Positions 1 through 7,495 are shown, numbered from the stretch's first letter. The stretch: 20,790 nt of DNA from an uncultured Blautia sp. (GCA_934394595.1 CAKRRX010000039.1:1-20790); one strand, 5' to 3'. Notes: generated from the letters alone by a model not told the origin. Made by a program: numbers and translations.

Positions 1-4
1 TTTA

Positions 5-40
5 CAGGGGCAGCAGGCCTCAAAAGCTTGCATGCCCCTG
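5..40 (+). other. Stem-loop at left edge
   Basis: The arms CAGGGGCA (5-12) and TGCCCCTG (33-40) are perfectly complementary, and the pairing continues inward through GCA/TGC with one bulged A. No T-run follows, so this is not a convincing intrinsic terminator. It could be the 3' end structure of a gene lying to the left of the window. It also overlaps the proposed murI -35 element. Confidence 0.35.
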
Positions 41-56
41 TGTTTGGTGATAGAAT
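28..56 (+). promoter_or_regulatory. Putative promoter of murI operon
   Basis: A weak -35 TTGCAT (28-33), a 17-nt spacer and a -10 TAGAAT (51-56) preceded by TGA, which gives an extended -10. Transcription would start near 63, about 64 nt before the murI start codon. Only the -10 is strong. Confidence 0.4.
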
Positions 57-126
57 AGAAAAACACAGATCATCTGATACAGTGATTAGAATGTGTTTGA
101 AAAATTGATAATTTGGAGAATGAGTG

Positions 127-948
127 ATGAAAATAGACAGAGATGCTCCTGTAGGCGTGTTTGACTCCGGTATCGGAGGACTTACGGTGGCACGTGAGAT
201 CATGCGCAATCTTCCGGCGGAGAAAATCGTATACTTTGGAGATACAGCCAGAGTACCATATGGAAGTAAATCCAGGGAGACTATTATCCGCTATTCCCGT
301 CAGATCATCCGCTTTCTGGAAGAACAGCAGGTGAAGGCCATTGTTGTAGCCTGCAATACAGCCAGTGCCTTTGCGCTGGATGCTGTGCGTGAGGAATTTG
401 ACATCCCCATACTGGGTGTGATCGATGCGGGGGCCAGAGTTGCAGCACAGGTGACCAGAAATAAGCGCGTAGGCGTGATTGGAACAGAAGGCACAGTAGG
501 AAGCGGAATCCATGCAGAGGTCCTGAAAAAAATAGATCCGGAAATTACCGTAATAGGAAAGCCATGTCCGTTGTTTGTCCCACTGGTGGAGGAGGGCTGG
601 ACTCATGATCCGGTGACTGTGGAGGTGGCATCCAGATACTTAAAGGAGCTGCAGGAAAAAGATATTGATACGCTGATTCTTGGCTGCACCCATTATCCGC
701 TGTTACGTTCTATTATCGGGCAGGTGATGGGAGAAGGCGTTCATCTGGTGAATCCGGCTTATGAGACAGCGCTGGAGCTTGGGAAGCTTCTGGAATCCCA
801 GAATATGCAAAGCAGCGGAAAAGGACAGTCTGATTTCCCTTATCGCTTTTATGTGAGTGATCTGGCGGAGAAATTTAAAGGATTTGCCAATTCAATCCTC
901 CCCTTTGATGTGGAGAAGACGCAGAAGATTGATATTGAAAAATATTGA
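127..948 (+). CDS. murI: Glutamate racemase MurI
   Basis: Interconverts L- and D-glutamate in the cytoplasm, supplying D-Glu for peptidoglycan stem peptides. The 273-residue product has the normal family length. The N-terminal motif FDSGIGG carries the conserved Asp13. The first catalytic cysteine lies in ACNTAS (Cys76) and the second in LGCTHYPLL (Cys187, followed by His189), so the two-cysteine racemase machinery is complete. I chose ATG 127 because GGAG at 115-118 is 8 nt upstream; a GTG at 124 is in frame and would add one residue. The next gene starts 27 bp downstream on the same strand, consistent with an operon. Assignment from sequence motifs is very secure. Confidence 0.97.
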   Translation: MKIDRDAPVGVFDSGIGGLTVAREIMRNLPAEKIVYFGDTARVPYGSKSRETIIRYSRQIIRFLEEQQVKAIVVACNTASAFALDAVREEFDIPILGVIDAGARVAAQVTRNKRVGVIGTEGTVGSGIHAEVLKKIDPEITVIGKPCPLFVPLVEEGWTHDPVTVEVASRYLKELQEKDIDTLILGCTHYPLLRSIIGQVMGEGVHLVNPAYETALELGKLLESQNMQSSGKGQSDFPYRFYVSDLAEKFKGFANSILPFDVEKTQKIDIEKY

Positions 949-975
949 CAATATAAATGAAATGGAAGTACAAAA

Positions 976-1422
976 ATGGAAAAAGAAGTATTGATACATG
1001 TAAAGGGGCTGCATATGCTGGACACCCAGGATGGAGAAGAGCCCATTGAGATCGTAGTTCCGGGAGAATATTATTTCCGAAATGGAAGCCATTATCTCCG
1101 CTATGAGGAGCTTTTGGAGGATCAGGGGGATCCTACTATAAACTATATTAAAATTTCCCCCAGAGGAATGGAAGTGCGTAAAAAAGGTGTGGTAAATACC
1201 CATATGGTATTTGAGCAGGGAAAGAGAAACATGGCACTGTATACCACTCCTTTCGGAACCCTTGAGATGGGGATTTCCGCTACCAGCCTGGAGCTCCAGG
1301 AAAGTGACAGCAGGATTGATATGAAGGTGAATTATTCCCTGGATATGAATCAGGAGCATGTGGCAGACTGTTGTCTGGATATTCACGCCCAGACGAAGAA
1401 TGCCCCCGGTTTTGCCTTGTAA
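976..1422 (+). CDS. DUF1934 beta-barrel protein (YwiB-like)
   Basis: A 148-residue soluble protein with no signal peptide or membrane segment. Its alternating hydrophobic/polar strands and its length fit DUF1934, a small calycin-like beta-barrel family that includes Bacillus subtilis YwiB. Recognisable segments include the N-terminal VLIHVKGLH strand, the YYFRNGSHYLRYEE stretch and the FGTLEMGI strand. Biochemical function is unknown in the family. It lies 27 bp after murI and is probably co-transcribed, since no promoter is obvious between them and a strong terminator follows. GGAAG at about 964-968 serves as ribosome binding site. A link to cell-wall synthesis is suggested only by the neighbour. 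Confidence 0.8.
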   Translation: MEKEVLIHVKGLHMLDTQDGEEPIEIVVPGEYYFRNGSHYLRYEELLEDQGDPTINYIKISPRGMEVRKKGVVNTHMVFEQGKRNMALYTTPFGTLEMGISATSLELQESDSRIDMKVNYSLDMNQEHVADCCLDIHAQTKNAPGFAL

Positions 1423-1457
1423 GCAAGGCGACATACTCAATTGGATAAAATGAGAAA

Positions 1458-1514
1458 ACAGTCGGAAATGATAGAAACGCTTCAGGACGTTTGCCATCAT
1501 TTCCGGCTGTTTTT
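1458..1514 (+). terminator. Strong intrinsic terminator, likely bidirectional
   Basis: The 15-bp arms at 1458-1472 and 1496-1510 (one G-U pair) enclose a second short helix, AAACG/CGTTT at 1475-1479 and 1488-1492. On the plus strand TTTTT follows, ending the murI-DUF1934 transcript. Read leftward, the hairpin is followed by a T-rich stretch (TTTTCTCATTTT), so it may also stop transcription from the convergent kinase gene, which has no better terminator of its own. Confidence 0.85.
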
Positions 1515-1729
1515 ATGTAGAAGATCAAAAACGGAGAACCCGCTGTGCTTTATCCGGTGTCAGAGCCTGTTTCAAGTCAGCTCTGAGGTATGAGAGATGC
1601 TGTCAGATATGGGATCGAAATCCGTAAAAGCGAGAAGTAAATAAGGATATACAAGCCGCAAAATGCCGGTTGATGTAATATTATGGTAGCATAGCCAAAG
1701 GAAAAACTCAAAGGAAATCGTTCGACGTT
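1515..1729. other. Intergenic stretch, nothing recognised
   Basis: This 215-bp region lies between the terminator and the 3' end of the kinase gene. I see no credible coding region, RNA gene or strong hairpin. It would be the 3' untranslated region of the kinase mRNA if that transcript stops at the 1458-1514 hairpin. Confidence 0.5.
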
Positions 1730-4672
1730 TTACAACAGTTTTTCCATTACTGTGACAAGCTGTTCCATATCAAAAGGCTTGGCGATATACTCATCCATTC
1801 CAGCTTTGTGAGCTGCAATCATATCTTCTGCAAAGGCATTGGCAGTCATTGCTACAATCGGCAGGCTGTGGATATAATCCTTATCCAGAGCGCGAATCTG
1901 GGCGGTTGCCTCATAGCCATCCAGAGCAGGCATCTGAATATCCATAAGAATCAGGTCATAATAATTTTCAGGGGCATTTGCCACCATTTCTACAGCAATT
2001 TTTCCATTTTCAGCAGTTTCTATGGTAACGCCTGTCATGCTCACCAGTTCTACGGCGATCTCCATATTCAGAGCATTGTCTTCTACGATCAGGACACGCT
2101 TTCCAGGAAAACTGTTTCTTGACTGTGGAGCAATGGATGTGGCAGCTTCACCGCACATACCGATATCGTTAAGCATCTGTACCGCATTTTCACAGCAATC
2201 CGGATCATCATCTACGATCAGGACAGGGAGATCCGTAAGATCTTCTGTGGAAGTATCTGCAACATCCTGTAATTTAAGGAAGAGGGTAATAGTAAAGCGG
2301 CTGCCTTTTCCAGGCGCGCTTTTTACTGTGATATTTCCATCCATCATTGTGACAATATTCTTGGTGATGGCCAGACCAAGTCCGGTACCCTGGATCTTGG
2401 TGGATCGTTTATCATCTGCCCTGGAAAACGGCTCAAATATAATATCCTGAATTTCCTGGCTCATTCCTATGCCATTGTCCTCAAATATGAACTCAAAGCA
2501 GCCGGTCCTTCTGCGTTTCATTGGCTTTTCTGTAAGGGTAAAGGAAATATGGCCGCCGTCAGGGGTGAATTTGATGGCATTGCTCATAATATTGGTGAAA
2601 ATCTGCTGGATACGCAGACTGTCACCGATAATATCCTCGTGTCGGATCTTGGAAATATTTACAGTAAAACGGTGGTTGTGGGTGAGAATATCCGGTTTGA
2701 CCATTGTGATCAGATTGTAAATCAGATCCGGGAGATGGAAATTCTCTTCGTTGAGCATAACCTTTCCACTTTCGATACGGCTCATATCCAGAACTTCATT
2801 GATCAGCGCCAGAAGATGACGGCTGGATATGGTAATCTTGTCAAGAGCATCCATAACACGGTCTTTCTGGTCAATGTGTGCGGCAGCCAGTGCTGTCATT
2901 CCCACAATGGCATTCATTGGTGTTCGGATATCGTGTGAAATATTGGAAAGAAAATCGGTTTTTGCTTTGTTTGCACGATTGGCAGCCTCATAGGCATCTT
3001 TTAATGCCTGACGTGCCTGGTTTTCCCGTTCTTTGGACTGGGTGACATCAATGACAATGAAAAGTACCTTTGTCAGCTGCGAGCCATTCCAGTCTAGTGG
3101 AATGATGTTGATATTTTTAAACTGCTTTTCATCGAGGGTACAATATTCAAATTTGTAGATGGCATCAGGTGTTTTCAGGTGCTTTCTCAGATTTTCCGGT
3201 GAAAATACATCGCTGATATTTTCTCCCTCTGATAATAATTTGAAATGATTGGCTACTGTATTCTGCAGGCTGCTGTAAACTCCTGAGAAATGGGAGGTTT
3301 TGTCGCCACAAACTTTGTGCCATTCATAGGAATCCTGCTCCAGGTCACAGACTGCAAACCGGTTTATGATTTTCATCATTCCCTGGATCAGCTGATCCAG
3401 AGCGGTTTTTGTTTTTATCAGATTCAGACGTTCTGCTTCGGCTCTTTTGGAATCGGTAACATCATGGAGATAGACGATGGCATGGAGTGGCTTGCCATTT
3501 TCATCTTTATCTGCACAGACCAGAACATTTCGAATGGATCGCTTTTCTCCATCCAAAAGTGCTTTGCACTCAAAACTCAGCTGGCCATTTATTTTCCGGA
3601 ATGCTTCAATAAGGTAATTGCGGTCATAGATCTGCCTTGTCTCCGCTTGGTCTTCCTCACAGACAAAGTGATCGATAAATTCCCGGATCAGGTCATCCCA
3701 GGTGGAAGTTTGCTCAAAAATCTCCAGAAGGGAGCCTTCTACCTTTAAGGAATTGAAGGAATTTTCCTGGAGGTTAACGTAATATTCACAGATATTGGTG
3801 GAAGTAATGACATGATGAAAAGCTGCATATTTTTCCTCTCGCAGGACAAGGTTTTTTCGGGTGTCAATATTGACCAGAATACCTACCATGCGTTTGGCCA
3901 TTCCATTTGTCCGGCGCACCACTTCGGCATTGATGCAGAACCACTGATAGCTGCCGCCATGCACCTTTATCCGGCATTCCAGACTGTATTTTATCCGGCC
4001 ATCAGGGTCAGCTGGGATTCTCGACATAAATGCAAGCACATTCTTCTGATCAGCAGGATGTACAAGACGGAACCAGGAATCCAGGACATCCGGAAAGGCT
4101 GCTGCGTCATGGTATCCTAGCATCTGGCGGAACTTGTCGCTCCACACTATGGAGGAAACGGTTCCGGTTTCGTCATATTCAAAGGTCCACATTCCAGACT
4201 GCAGAACATCGTTGATAAGAGTGAGATTCTGTCCGGCAGGATTGACGCGAACTGCCAGAATCCATACAGGAATGCCGTCTTCGTTTATGGTGTCTTTCTT
4301 AAATGCTGTGATGTACAGACGGCTGCCATCCTTGGTACGCATTCGGAATTCCATTTTTCCATGATGGTTTAAAAACTTATCAGGTGAAAAAAGATACAGA
4401 TCCTGACTGTAGATGAGTCTTAGAAGAGAGTATTCAGTCCCGTTCTGGAAATCCTCTTCATCAAATCCCAATTCATATAAAAAACTTCGGCTGGCAGAAG
4501 AAATACTTAGCTTTTCATCATAGTAGCCAATAAGAGAACCTACGGGATTATTGTGATCCATAGCATCACTGATGGCTTTATACATAGAGGGGGTAATCCG
4601 GGTATTTGGGGCTTCCAGAAGAGTCTTTTCATGTTGAAAAGTAATTGTGGTAAAATGCTGATTTTTATCCAT
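1730..4672 (-). CDS. Multi-PAS hybrid sensor histidine kinase with truncated first receiver
   Basis: A 980-residue signal-transduction kinase with no membrane segment, so probably cytosolic. Domains in order: PAS-like region about 45-145, PAS about 155-275 (ending in a PAC-like VGILVNIDTRK), two further PAS-like regions about 285-410 and 430-550, a linker helix, HisKA with the H-box SHDIRTPMN (phospho-acceptor His580), HATPase_c with N-box Asn697, G1 DNGIGM (732-737) and G2 GTGLGL (762-767). Next comes a stub of a receiver (815-846, Asp821/Asp822), then a complete C-terminal receiver (about 857-980) with phospho-acceptor Asp911, Thr943 and Lys965. Related hybrid kinases carry two full receivers; here the first lacks its phosphorylation Asp and second half. 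The ATG at 4672 has AAGGA about 10 nt upstream. No partner regulator lies nearby. Ligand and output are unknown. Confidence 0.93.
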   Translation of the reverse strand: MDKNQHFTTITFQHEKTLLEAPNTRITPSMYKAISDAMDHNNPVGSLIGYYDEKLSISSASRSFLYELGFDEEDFQNGTEYSLLRLIYSQDLYLFSPDKFLNHHGKMEFRMRTKDGSRLYITAFKKDTINEDGIPVWILAVRVNPAGQNLTLINDVLQSGMWTFEYDETGTVSSIVWSDKFRQMLGYHDAAAFPDVLDSWFRLVHPADQKNVLAFMSRIPADPDGRIKYSLECRIKVHGGSYQWFCINAEVVRRTNGMAKRMVGILVNIDTRKNLVLREEKYAAFHHVITSTNICEYYVNLQENSFNSLKVEGSLLEIFEQTSTWDDLIREFIDHFVCEEDQAETRQIYDRNYLIEAFRKINGQLSFECKALLDGEKRSIRNVLVCADKDENGKPLHAIVYLHDVTDSKRAEAERLNLIKTKTALDQLIQGMMKIINRFAVCDLEQDSYEWHKVCGDKTSHFSGVYSSLQNTVANHFKLLSEGENISDVFSPENLRKHLKTPDAIYKFEYCTLDEKQFKNINIIPLDWNGSQLTKVLFIVIDVTQSKERENQARQALKDAYEAANRANKAKTDFLSNISHDIRTPMNAIVGMTALAAAHIDQKDRVMDALDKITISSRHLLALINEVLDMSRIESGKVMLNEENFHLPDLIYNLITMVKPDILTHNHRFTVNISKIRHEDIIGDSLRIQQIFTNIMSNAIKFTPDGGHISFTLTEKPMKRRRTGCFEFIFEDNGIGMSQEIQDIIFEPFSRADDKRSTKIQGTGLGLAITKNIVTMMDGNITVKSAPGKGSRFTITLFLKLQDVADTSTEDLTDLPVLIVDDDPDCCENAVQMLNDIGMCGEAATSIAPQSRNSFPGKRVLIVEDNALNMEIAVELVSMTGVTIETAENGKIAVEMVANAPENYYDLILMDIQMPALDGYEATAQIRALDKDYIHSLPIVAMTANAFAEDMIAAHKAGMDEYIAKPFDMEQLVTVMEKLL

Positions 4673-4742
4673 TGAAATTCCATCCTTAACAGTAATGAAA
4701 TCTTATTTTTGCAGTGACTGAAATAAAGTATTTTACCTATTT

Positions 4743-4771
4743 ATTATGTGATACAATTGAGAAAATAGCAA
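4743..4771 (-). promoter_or_regulatory. Probable promoter of the hybrid kinase
   Basis: Reading the minus strand, -35 TTGCTA (4771-4766), a 17-nt spacer and -10 CATAAT (4748-4743) give a good sigma-A type match. The 5' leader would be about 65 nt, ending in an AAGGA ribosome binding site before ATG 4672. Confidence 0.55.
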
Positions 4772-4806
4772 CCGATATTTATGTATGTTTTGCTGCCAAA
4801 TAATTT

Positions 4807-4866
4807 ATACCGGAAGCTGTTTCCTGGGGTGACATCCAGAATAACAGTTTCCGGTATTTTTTCTTT
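4807..4866 (+). terminator. Intrinsic terminator with no annotated plus-strand gene upstream
   Basis: The 15-bp arms (4807-4821 and 4843-4857, one G-U pair) enclose a short CTGG/CCAG inner helix. TTTTTT-C-TTTT follows directly, so this is a textbook plus-strand terminator. The only gene to its left is the kinase, on the opposite strand. The reverse orientation lacks a T-run. It may end a short unannotated RNA or an antisense transcript. Confidence 0.75.
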
Positions 4867-5183
4867 TAGGGCAGTTTATGCTTTTTTTCGACACAATACG
4901 TGCTTTCGGGTGCAGGGGCTGGAATCTGATAAACTGGTGGGTAGGGAAAGCTAAGAAGATTATGAAATGTTATCTGATCAGAGTTGCACTTATTCGATAT
5001 GTAAATAGTCTTCAGACATGATCTTAAGAAGCAGAAAAACAAGAGGATCTCTGCGAAAGAAATGTAAGAAAGAAAAGACTGCAAGCGCAGCGGAACCGCT
5101 GTCTGACGCAAGGAATATGGTAACACAGGATATCGAAAAATGCAAAAGAAATCGTTCGACAGAAAGGGACAGAAAATAATGTG
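4867..5183. other. Intergenic stretch with Spo0A-box-like sites
   Basis: No credible gene is visible between the orphan terminator and the synthetase promoter. It holds two perfect matches to the Spo0A box core TGTCGAA, both on the minus strand (TTCGACA at 4887-4893 and 5155-5161). The first is embedded in GTGTCGAAAA, close to the extended consensus. The second lies about 23 bp upstream of the -35 of the RelA/SpoT-type gene. Binding is inferred, not shown. Confidence 0.35.
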
Positions 5184-5211
5184 TTGCTAAATCGTAAAAG
5201 TCTGCTAGAAT
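5184..5211 (+). promoter_or_regulatory. Putative promoter of the RelA/SpoT-like gene
   Basis: -35 TTGCTA (5184-5189), 16-nt spacer, -10 TAGAAT (5206-5211). The start site would be near 5218, about 45 nt before the preferred start codon. Confidence 0.5.
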
Positions 5212-5262
5212 AGGTGTAACAAGAACTGTCAAAAAGAACGCTCTATGGGCGAGGTGAAAGTT

Positions 5263-6252
5263 ATGGTTACACTGAATGATTATTTGTATTCCGGAGATAC
5301 GGTTTTAAAGATTTTGCAAAAATATACAGAGGATCTGCGCAGGGAAGCGAAGAAAAATCATAATGAGATCGATCTGGTACACAGCAACTTTCTGCTCCAG
5401 ATCACGGAGCTTTTGGAACACAATGATTTCCTTACAGCGCAGTCACAGAAAATTCGGGAATTTTATAAATACATGGCTCATGAATATCCATATCTGGCTT
5501 TTACATTTAAGGGCAGGATCAAGTCTCTGATCCGTGCAGAAGAGAAATTTAACGGATATGTGGTGGAGTATATTTATGATCATTACAGGGAAAATGGTAC
5601 TTATCCGTCGGTTGCGGAGCTGAAAAATAAGCTCAGCTGTTTTCGTGATTTTATTGCTTATCGAATTGTGGTGTGTATGCCAAGATGCCATCTGAAGCCT
5701 GGGGAAGACCAGGAACAGGCGTCAATCCGCTACCTCTATGAGATTGCAAATGTACTGCCGGGATTTCTGGAGGAGAGAGGGTTTACGGCAGAATCTGCGT
5801 ATGGGGTAAAGCTAAGTGGGTCGGATTTGCTAAATAGCGATGTGAAGCCTTACTACCGGGACTATATCTGTGGAACCAGTGAATACGGATATCAGTCTTT
5901 ACATATCACGTTCTACGATAACAGCTCCAGGTCCTACATGGAGGTGCAGCTTCGCACTCAGAAGATGGATGACAACGCAGAAATCGGTCCTGCAAATCAT
6001 CTGGGTTACGAGAAACGACAGCAGGACGAGCGTGCCAGACGAGACGTGATCCCTAAGGGGGAGTGTGTTTATTTTGACGAAGCCTATGAACGGGGAATGA
6101 AATTACTTTCCCTGAATCTGGCGGATCTGGACGTAAATATGTTTTCAGCAGTAGACAACAGCCTGATCAATGACGGCTGCGGACTTTTCCGGGGACGGCT
6201 GATCCTGCCATATGAGCATTTGTCAAGATTTCAGAATGATGTGATCGATTAA
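5263..6252 (+). CDS. Stand-alone RelA/SpoT-type (p)ppGpp synthetase-domain protein
   Basis: A 329-residue protein centred on a RelA_SpoT nucleotidyltransferase fold, expected to transfer pyrophosphate from ATP to GTP or GDP. Synthetase signatures are present: GRIK (Arg85, Lys87), the Asp129/Arg134 pair in RDFIAYR, GYQSLH (209-214) and EVQLRT (Glu227), followed by an AE.G.A.H segment. There is no HD hydrolase, TGS or ACT domain, so it is not a long bifunctional RSH enzyme. It is longer than typical small alarmone synthetases of about 200-250 residues, with extra N- and C-terminal regions. I prefer ATG 5263, which has GAGGTGA upstream; ATG 5245 is in frame but has a poor ribosome binding site and would add six residues. 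It is divergent from the kinase. Biochemical activity is inferred from motifs. Confidence 0.85.
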   Translation: MVTLNDYLYSGDTVLKILQKYTEDLRREAKKNHNEIDLVHSNFLLQITELLEHNDFLTAQSQKIREFYKYMAHEYPYLAFTFKGRIKSLIRAEEKFNGYVVEYIYDHYRENGTYPSVAELKNKLSCFRDFIAYRIVVCMPRCHLKPGEDQEQASIRYLYEIANVLPGFLEERGFTAESAYGVKLSGSDLLNSDVKPYYRDYICGTSEYGYQSLHITFYDNSSRSYMEVQLRTQKMDDNAEIGPANHLGYEKRQQDERARRDVIPKGECVYFDEAYERGMKLLSLNLADLDVNMFSAVDNSLINDGCGLFRGRLILPYEHLSRFQNDVID

Positions 6253-6263
6253 AAACTGCGAAT

Positions 6264-6303
6264 AAAAAGGCATTGCAGGACGAAGAATCCTGCAATGCCT
6301 TTT
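6264..6303 (+). terminator. Bidirectional terminator between convergent genes
   Basis: The perfect 15-bp arms (6266-6280 and 6288-6302) enclose a 7-nt loop. An A-run precedes and a T-run follows, so the hairpin can end both the RelA/SpoT-like transcript from the left and the DUF2798 transcript from the right. Confidence 0.9.
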
Positions 6304-6308
6304 AAGAT

Positions 6309-6767
6309 TTATTTCTCCGGAAACATCTTTCCAAAGATAAAACGGATCAGTGGTCCGCAGTACATAAGCTGCCAGAAGAAGGCCACCGGGAAGTTCATGA
6401 AAGTGGTCTGGAGCCATACGGCGACGAACTGGGAACCTGCATTTTTAAATAAGATTGTAGCAATTAAACTCATGATTGGGCACATAATGCAGATGATCAT
6501 AACAGAAATTGCAATTGTGATCGCAAAAGGTCTATCCGTAGGTGTGACAATACGAAACGCAAGCTTATGAGCAAGATTATCCACAATAAAGAATTCCAGC
6601 ACAAATGCAACCGGCCACATGATCTTCATTTCGCCGAAAGCCATAAGAAATACCTGGTTGCTCATTCCGCCGATGTTCAGGGAAATGTTGTAGCAGATCA
6701 TGGCATAGACCATAAGAAAAGCCATCAAGAGAGTGAAAATTACGTTTTGAAATTTAGTTTTTGGCAT
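6309..6767 (-). CDS. DUF2798 family integral membrane protein
   Basis: A 152-residue, very hydrophobic protein with about four predicted transmembrane helices (roughly residues 8-30, 48-68, 80-106 and 115-140). The length and repeated two-helix pattern fit the DUF2798 family, whose function is unknown. I chose the start at 6767 (MPKTKF) because AAGGAG lies 9 nt upstream; an in-frame ATG at 6830 would add 21 residues but has no good ribosome binding site and lies inside the leader repeat. The leader carries an operator-like inverted repeat, and an extended -10 promoter lies just upstream, so it is probably a separately regulated single gene. No neighbouring gene suggests a role. Confidence 0.8.
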   Translation of the reverse strand: MPKTKFQNVIFTLLMAFLMVYAMICYNISLNIGGMSNQVFLMAFGEMKIMWPVAFVLEFFIVDNLAHKLAFRIVTPTDRPFAITIAISVMIICIMCPIMSLIATILFKNAGSQFVAVWLQTTFMNFPVAFFWQLMYCGPLIRFIFGKMFPEK

Positions 6768-6806
6768 AAAATTGTTCTCCTTTTTTCTAAAAATGAGTAC
6801 AAAAAA

Positions 6807-6845
6807 GACACATGTGTTGTTCGTTATCAAGCATGCACTTGTGTC
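6807..6845 (-). repeat. Operator-like inverted repeat in the DUF2798 leader
   Basis: GACACATGTG (6807-6816) and CACTTGTGTC (6836-6845) are inverted copies with one mismatch, centres 29 bp apart. The left copy contains the perfect palindrome ACACATGTGT. The repeat lies between the predicted transcription start (near 6848) and the start codon. It could be a repressor site or an RNA stem; no regulator gene adjoins it. Confidence 0.5.
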
Positions 6846-6854
6846 GTTTCCAAT

Positions 6855-6882
6855 TTTATACCAGGGCTATTTTGCTATTGAA
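6855..6882 (-). promoter_or_regulatory. Putative extended -10 promoter of DUF2798 gene
   Basis: On the minus strand, a weak -35 TTCAAT (6882-6877), a 16-nt spacer and -10 TATAAA (6860-6855) preceded by TGG (extended -10). The start site would be near 6848. Confidence 0.5.
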
Positions 6883-7110
6883 TTGTTTACCGAGTGATTA
6901 TTATACCAGATAAATGTCAAAATGCAACAATAAATTTTATCTGCACATTTTTTATTCTTTCGTGCTATTTGCTCCAGATTTCATACACTTTGCGTCTTAA
7001 ACAGAAATAAAATTTTTTCAATACTATAATGAATTCACAATGTAAATGGCGCTGTATTATTGATAATTTTGAAGTACATAAAAAAACGATTTCTGAAAAT
7101 CGCAGAATCC
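6883..7110. other. AT-rich intergenic stretch
   Basis: No gene is recognised. A weak 8-bp inverted repeat (CAGATAAA 6907-6914, TTTATCTG 6936-6943) has a 21-nt loop and a nearby T-run, but no plus-strand gene to terminate. TATAAT at 7025-7030 has no matching -35. The stretch probably held the control region of the rhamnosidase now decayed downstream. Confidence 0.4.
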
Positions 7111-7495
7111 ATGAAGCCTCAGCTGCATCGCAAAGAGGTGCTGGCACAAAAAGAGATTCTGGTAGAAAAAGACTGCCAGATGCGTACCGTGATCCTGGAG
7201 AAACATCCGATAGAACATCTCTATGAAAAATCTTTGAAAAGAGATGACTGATAAAACAGCAGATTATGATGGATGGCTCATCTGCAAGACTCTTAAAGGG
7301 TGTATGCAGGATGTTCTTGAGGACGGCCCCAAGCGTGACTGCAGAATATGGCTGGGAGACCTGCGTCTTCAGGCAAGAGCCAATTATTATACGTTTAAGA
7401 ATTATGATCTGACAAAGTGCTGTATGTACATTTTTGCTCAGCCTTTTTCAAAAATTCTATATGGAAAAATAAAACATCGTGTTATAATGCATTAA
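7111..7495 (+). pseudogene. Remnant of a GH78-type alpha-L-rhamnosidase
   Basis: Two coding fragments in different frames resemble parts of a family 78 alpha-L-rhamnosidase. The first (7111-7251, 46 residues) looks like an N-terminal stretch and ends at a stop. The second (7244-7495) carries a block at about 7304-7430 reading MQDVLEDGPKRD, then IWLGDLRLQA and NYYTFKNYDL, which I recognise from the catalytic barrel of this family. An intact enzyme is many hundreds of residues long, so most of the gene is missing and the pieces are joined across a deletion and frame change. There is no ribosome binding site before the first fragment. The second match is convincing; the assignment of the first is weaker. 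Confidence 0.6.
7483..7488 (+). promoter_or_regulatory. -10 element before the DUF624 gene
   Basis: A perfect TATAAT lies inside the end of the rhamnosidase remnant, but no good -35 is found at 16-18 nt. Transcription would start near 7495, exactly at the base of the following hairpin. Confidence 0.4.

Noticed and set aside
5085..5105. GC-rich CAGCGGAACCGCTG resembling a tight hairpin upstream of the synthetase gene.
   Set aside because: The loop would be too small unless the stem is reduced to a few pairs, and no T-run follows.
1714..5160. The 13-mer GAAATCGTTCGAC occurs at 1714-1726 and 5148-5160, flanking the kinase gene and its upstream region as a direct repeat.
   Set aside because: A few exact 13-mer repeats are expected by chance in 20 kb, the flanks do not extend the match well, and there is no transposase or target-site signature.
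4866..5232. Minus-strand open frames of 80-86 codons in the kinase/synthetase intergenic region.
   Set aside because: No ribosome binding sites, low-complexity hydrophobic products and no family resemblance.
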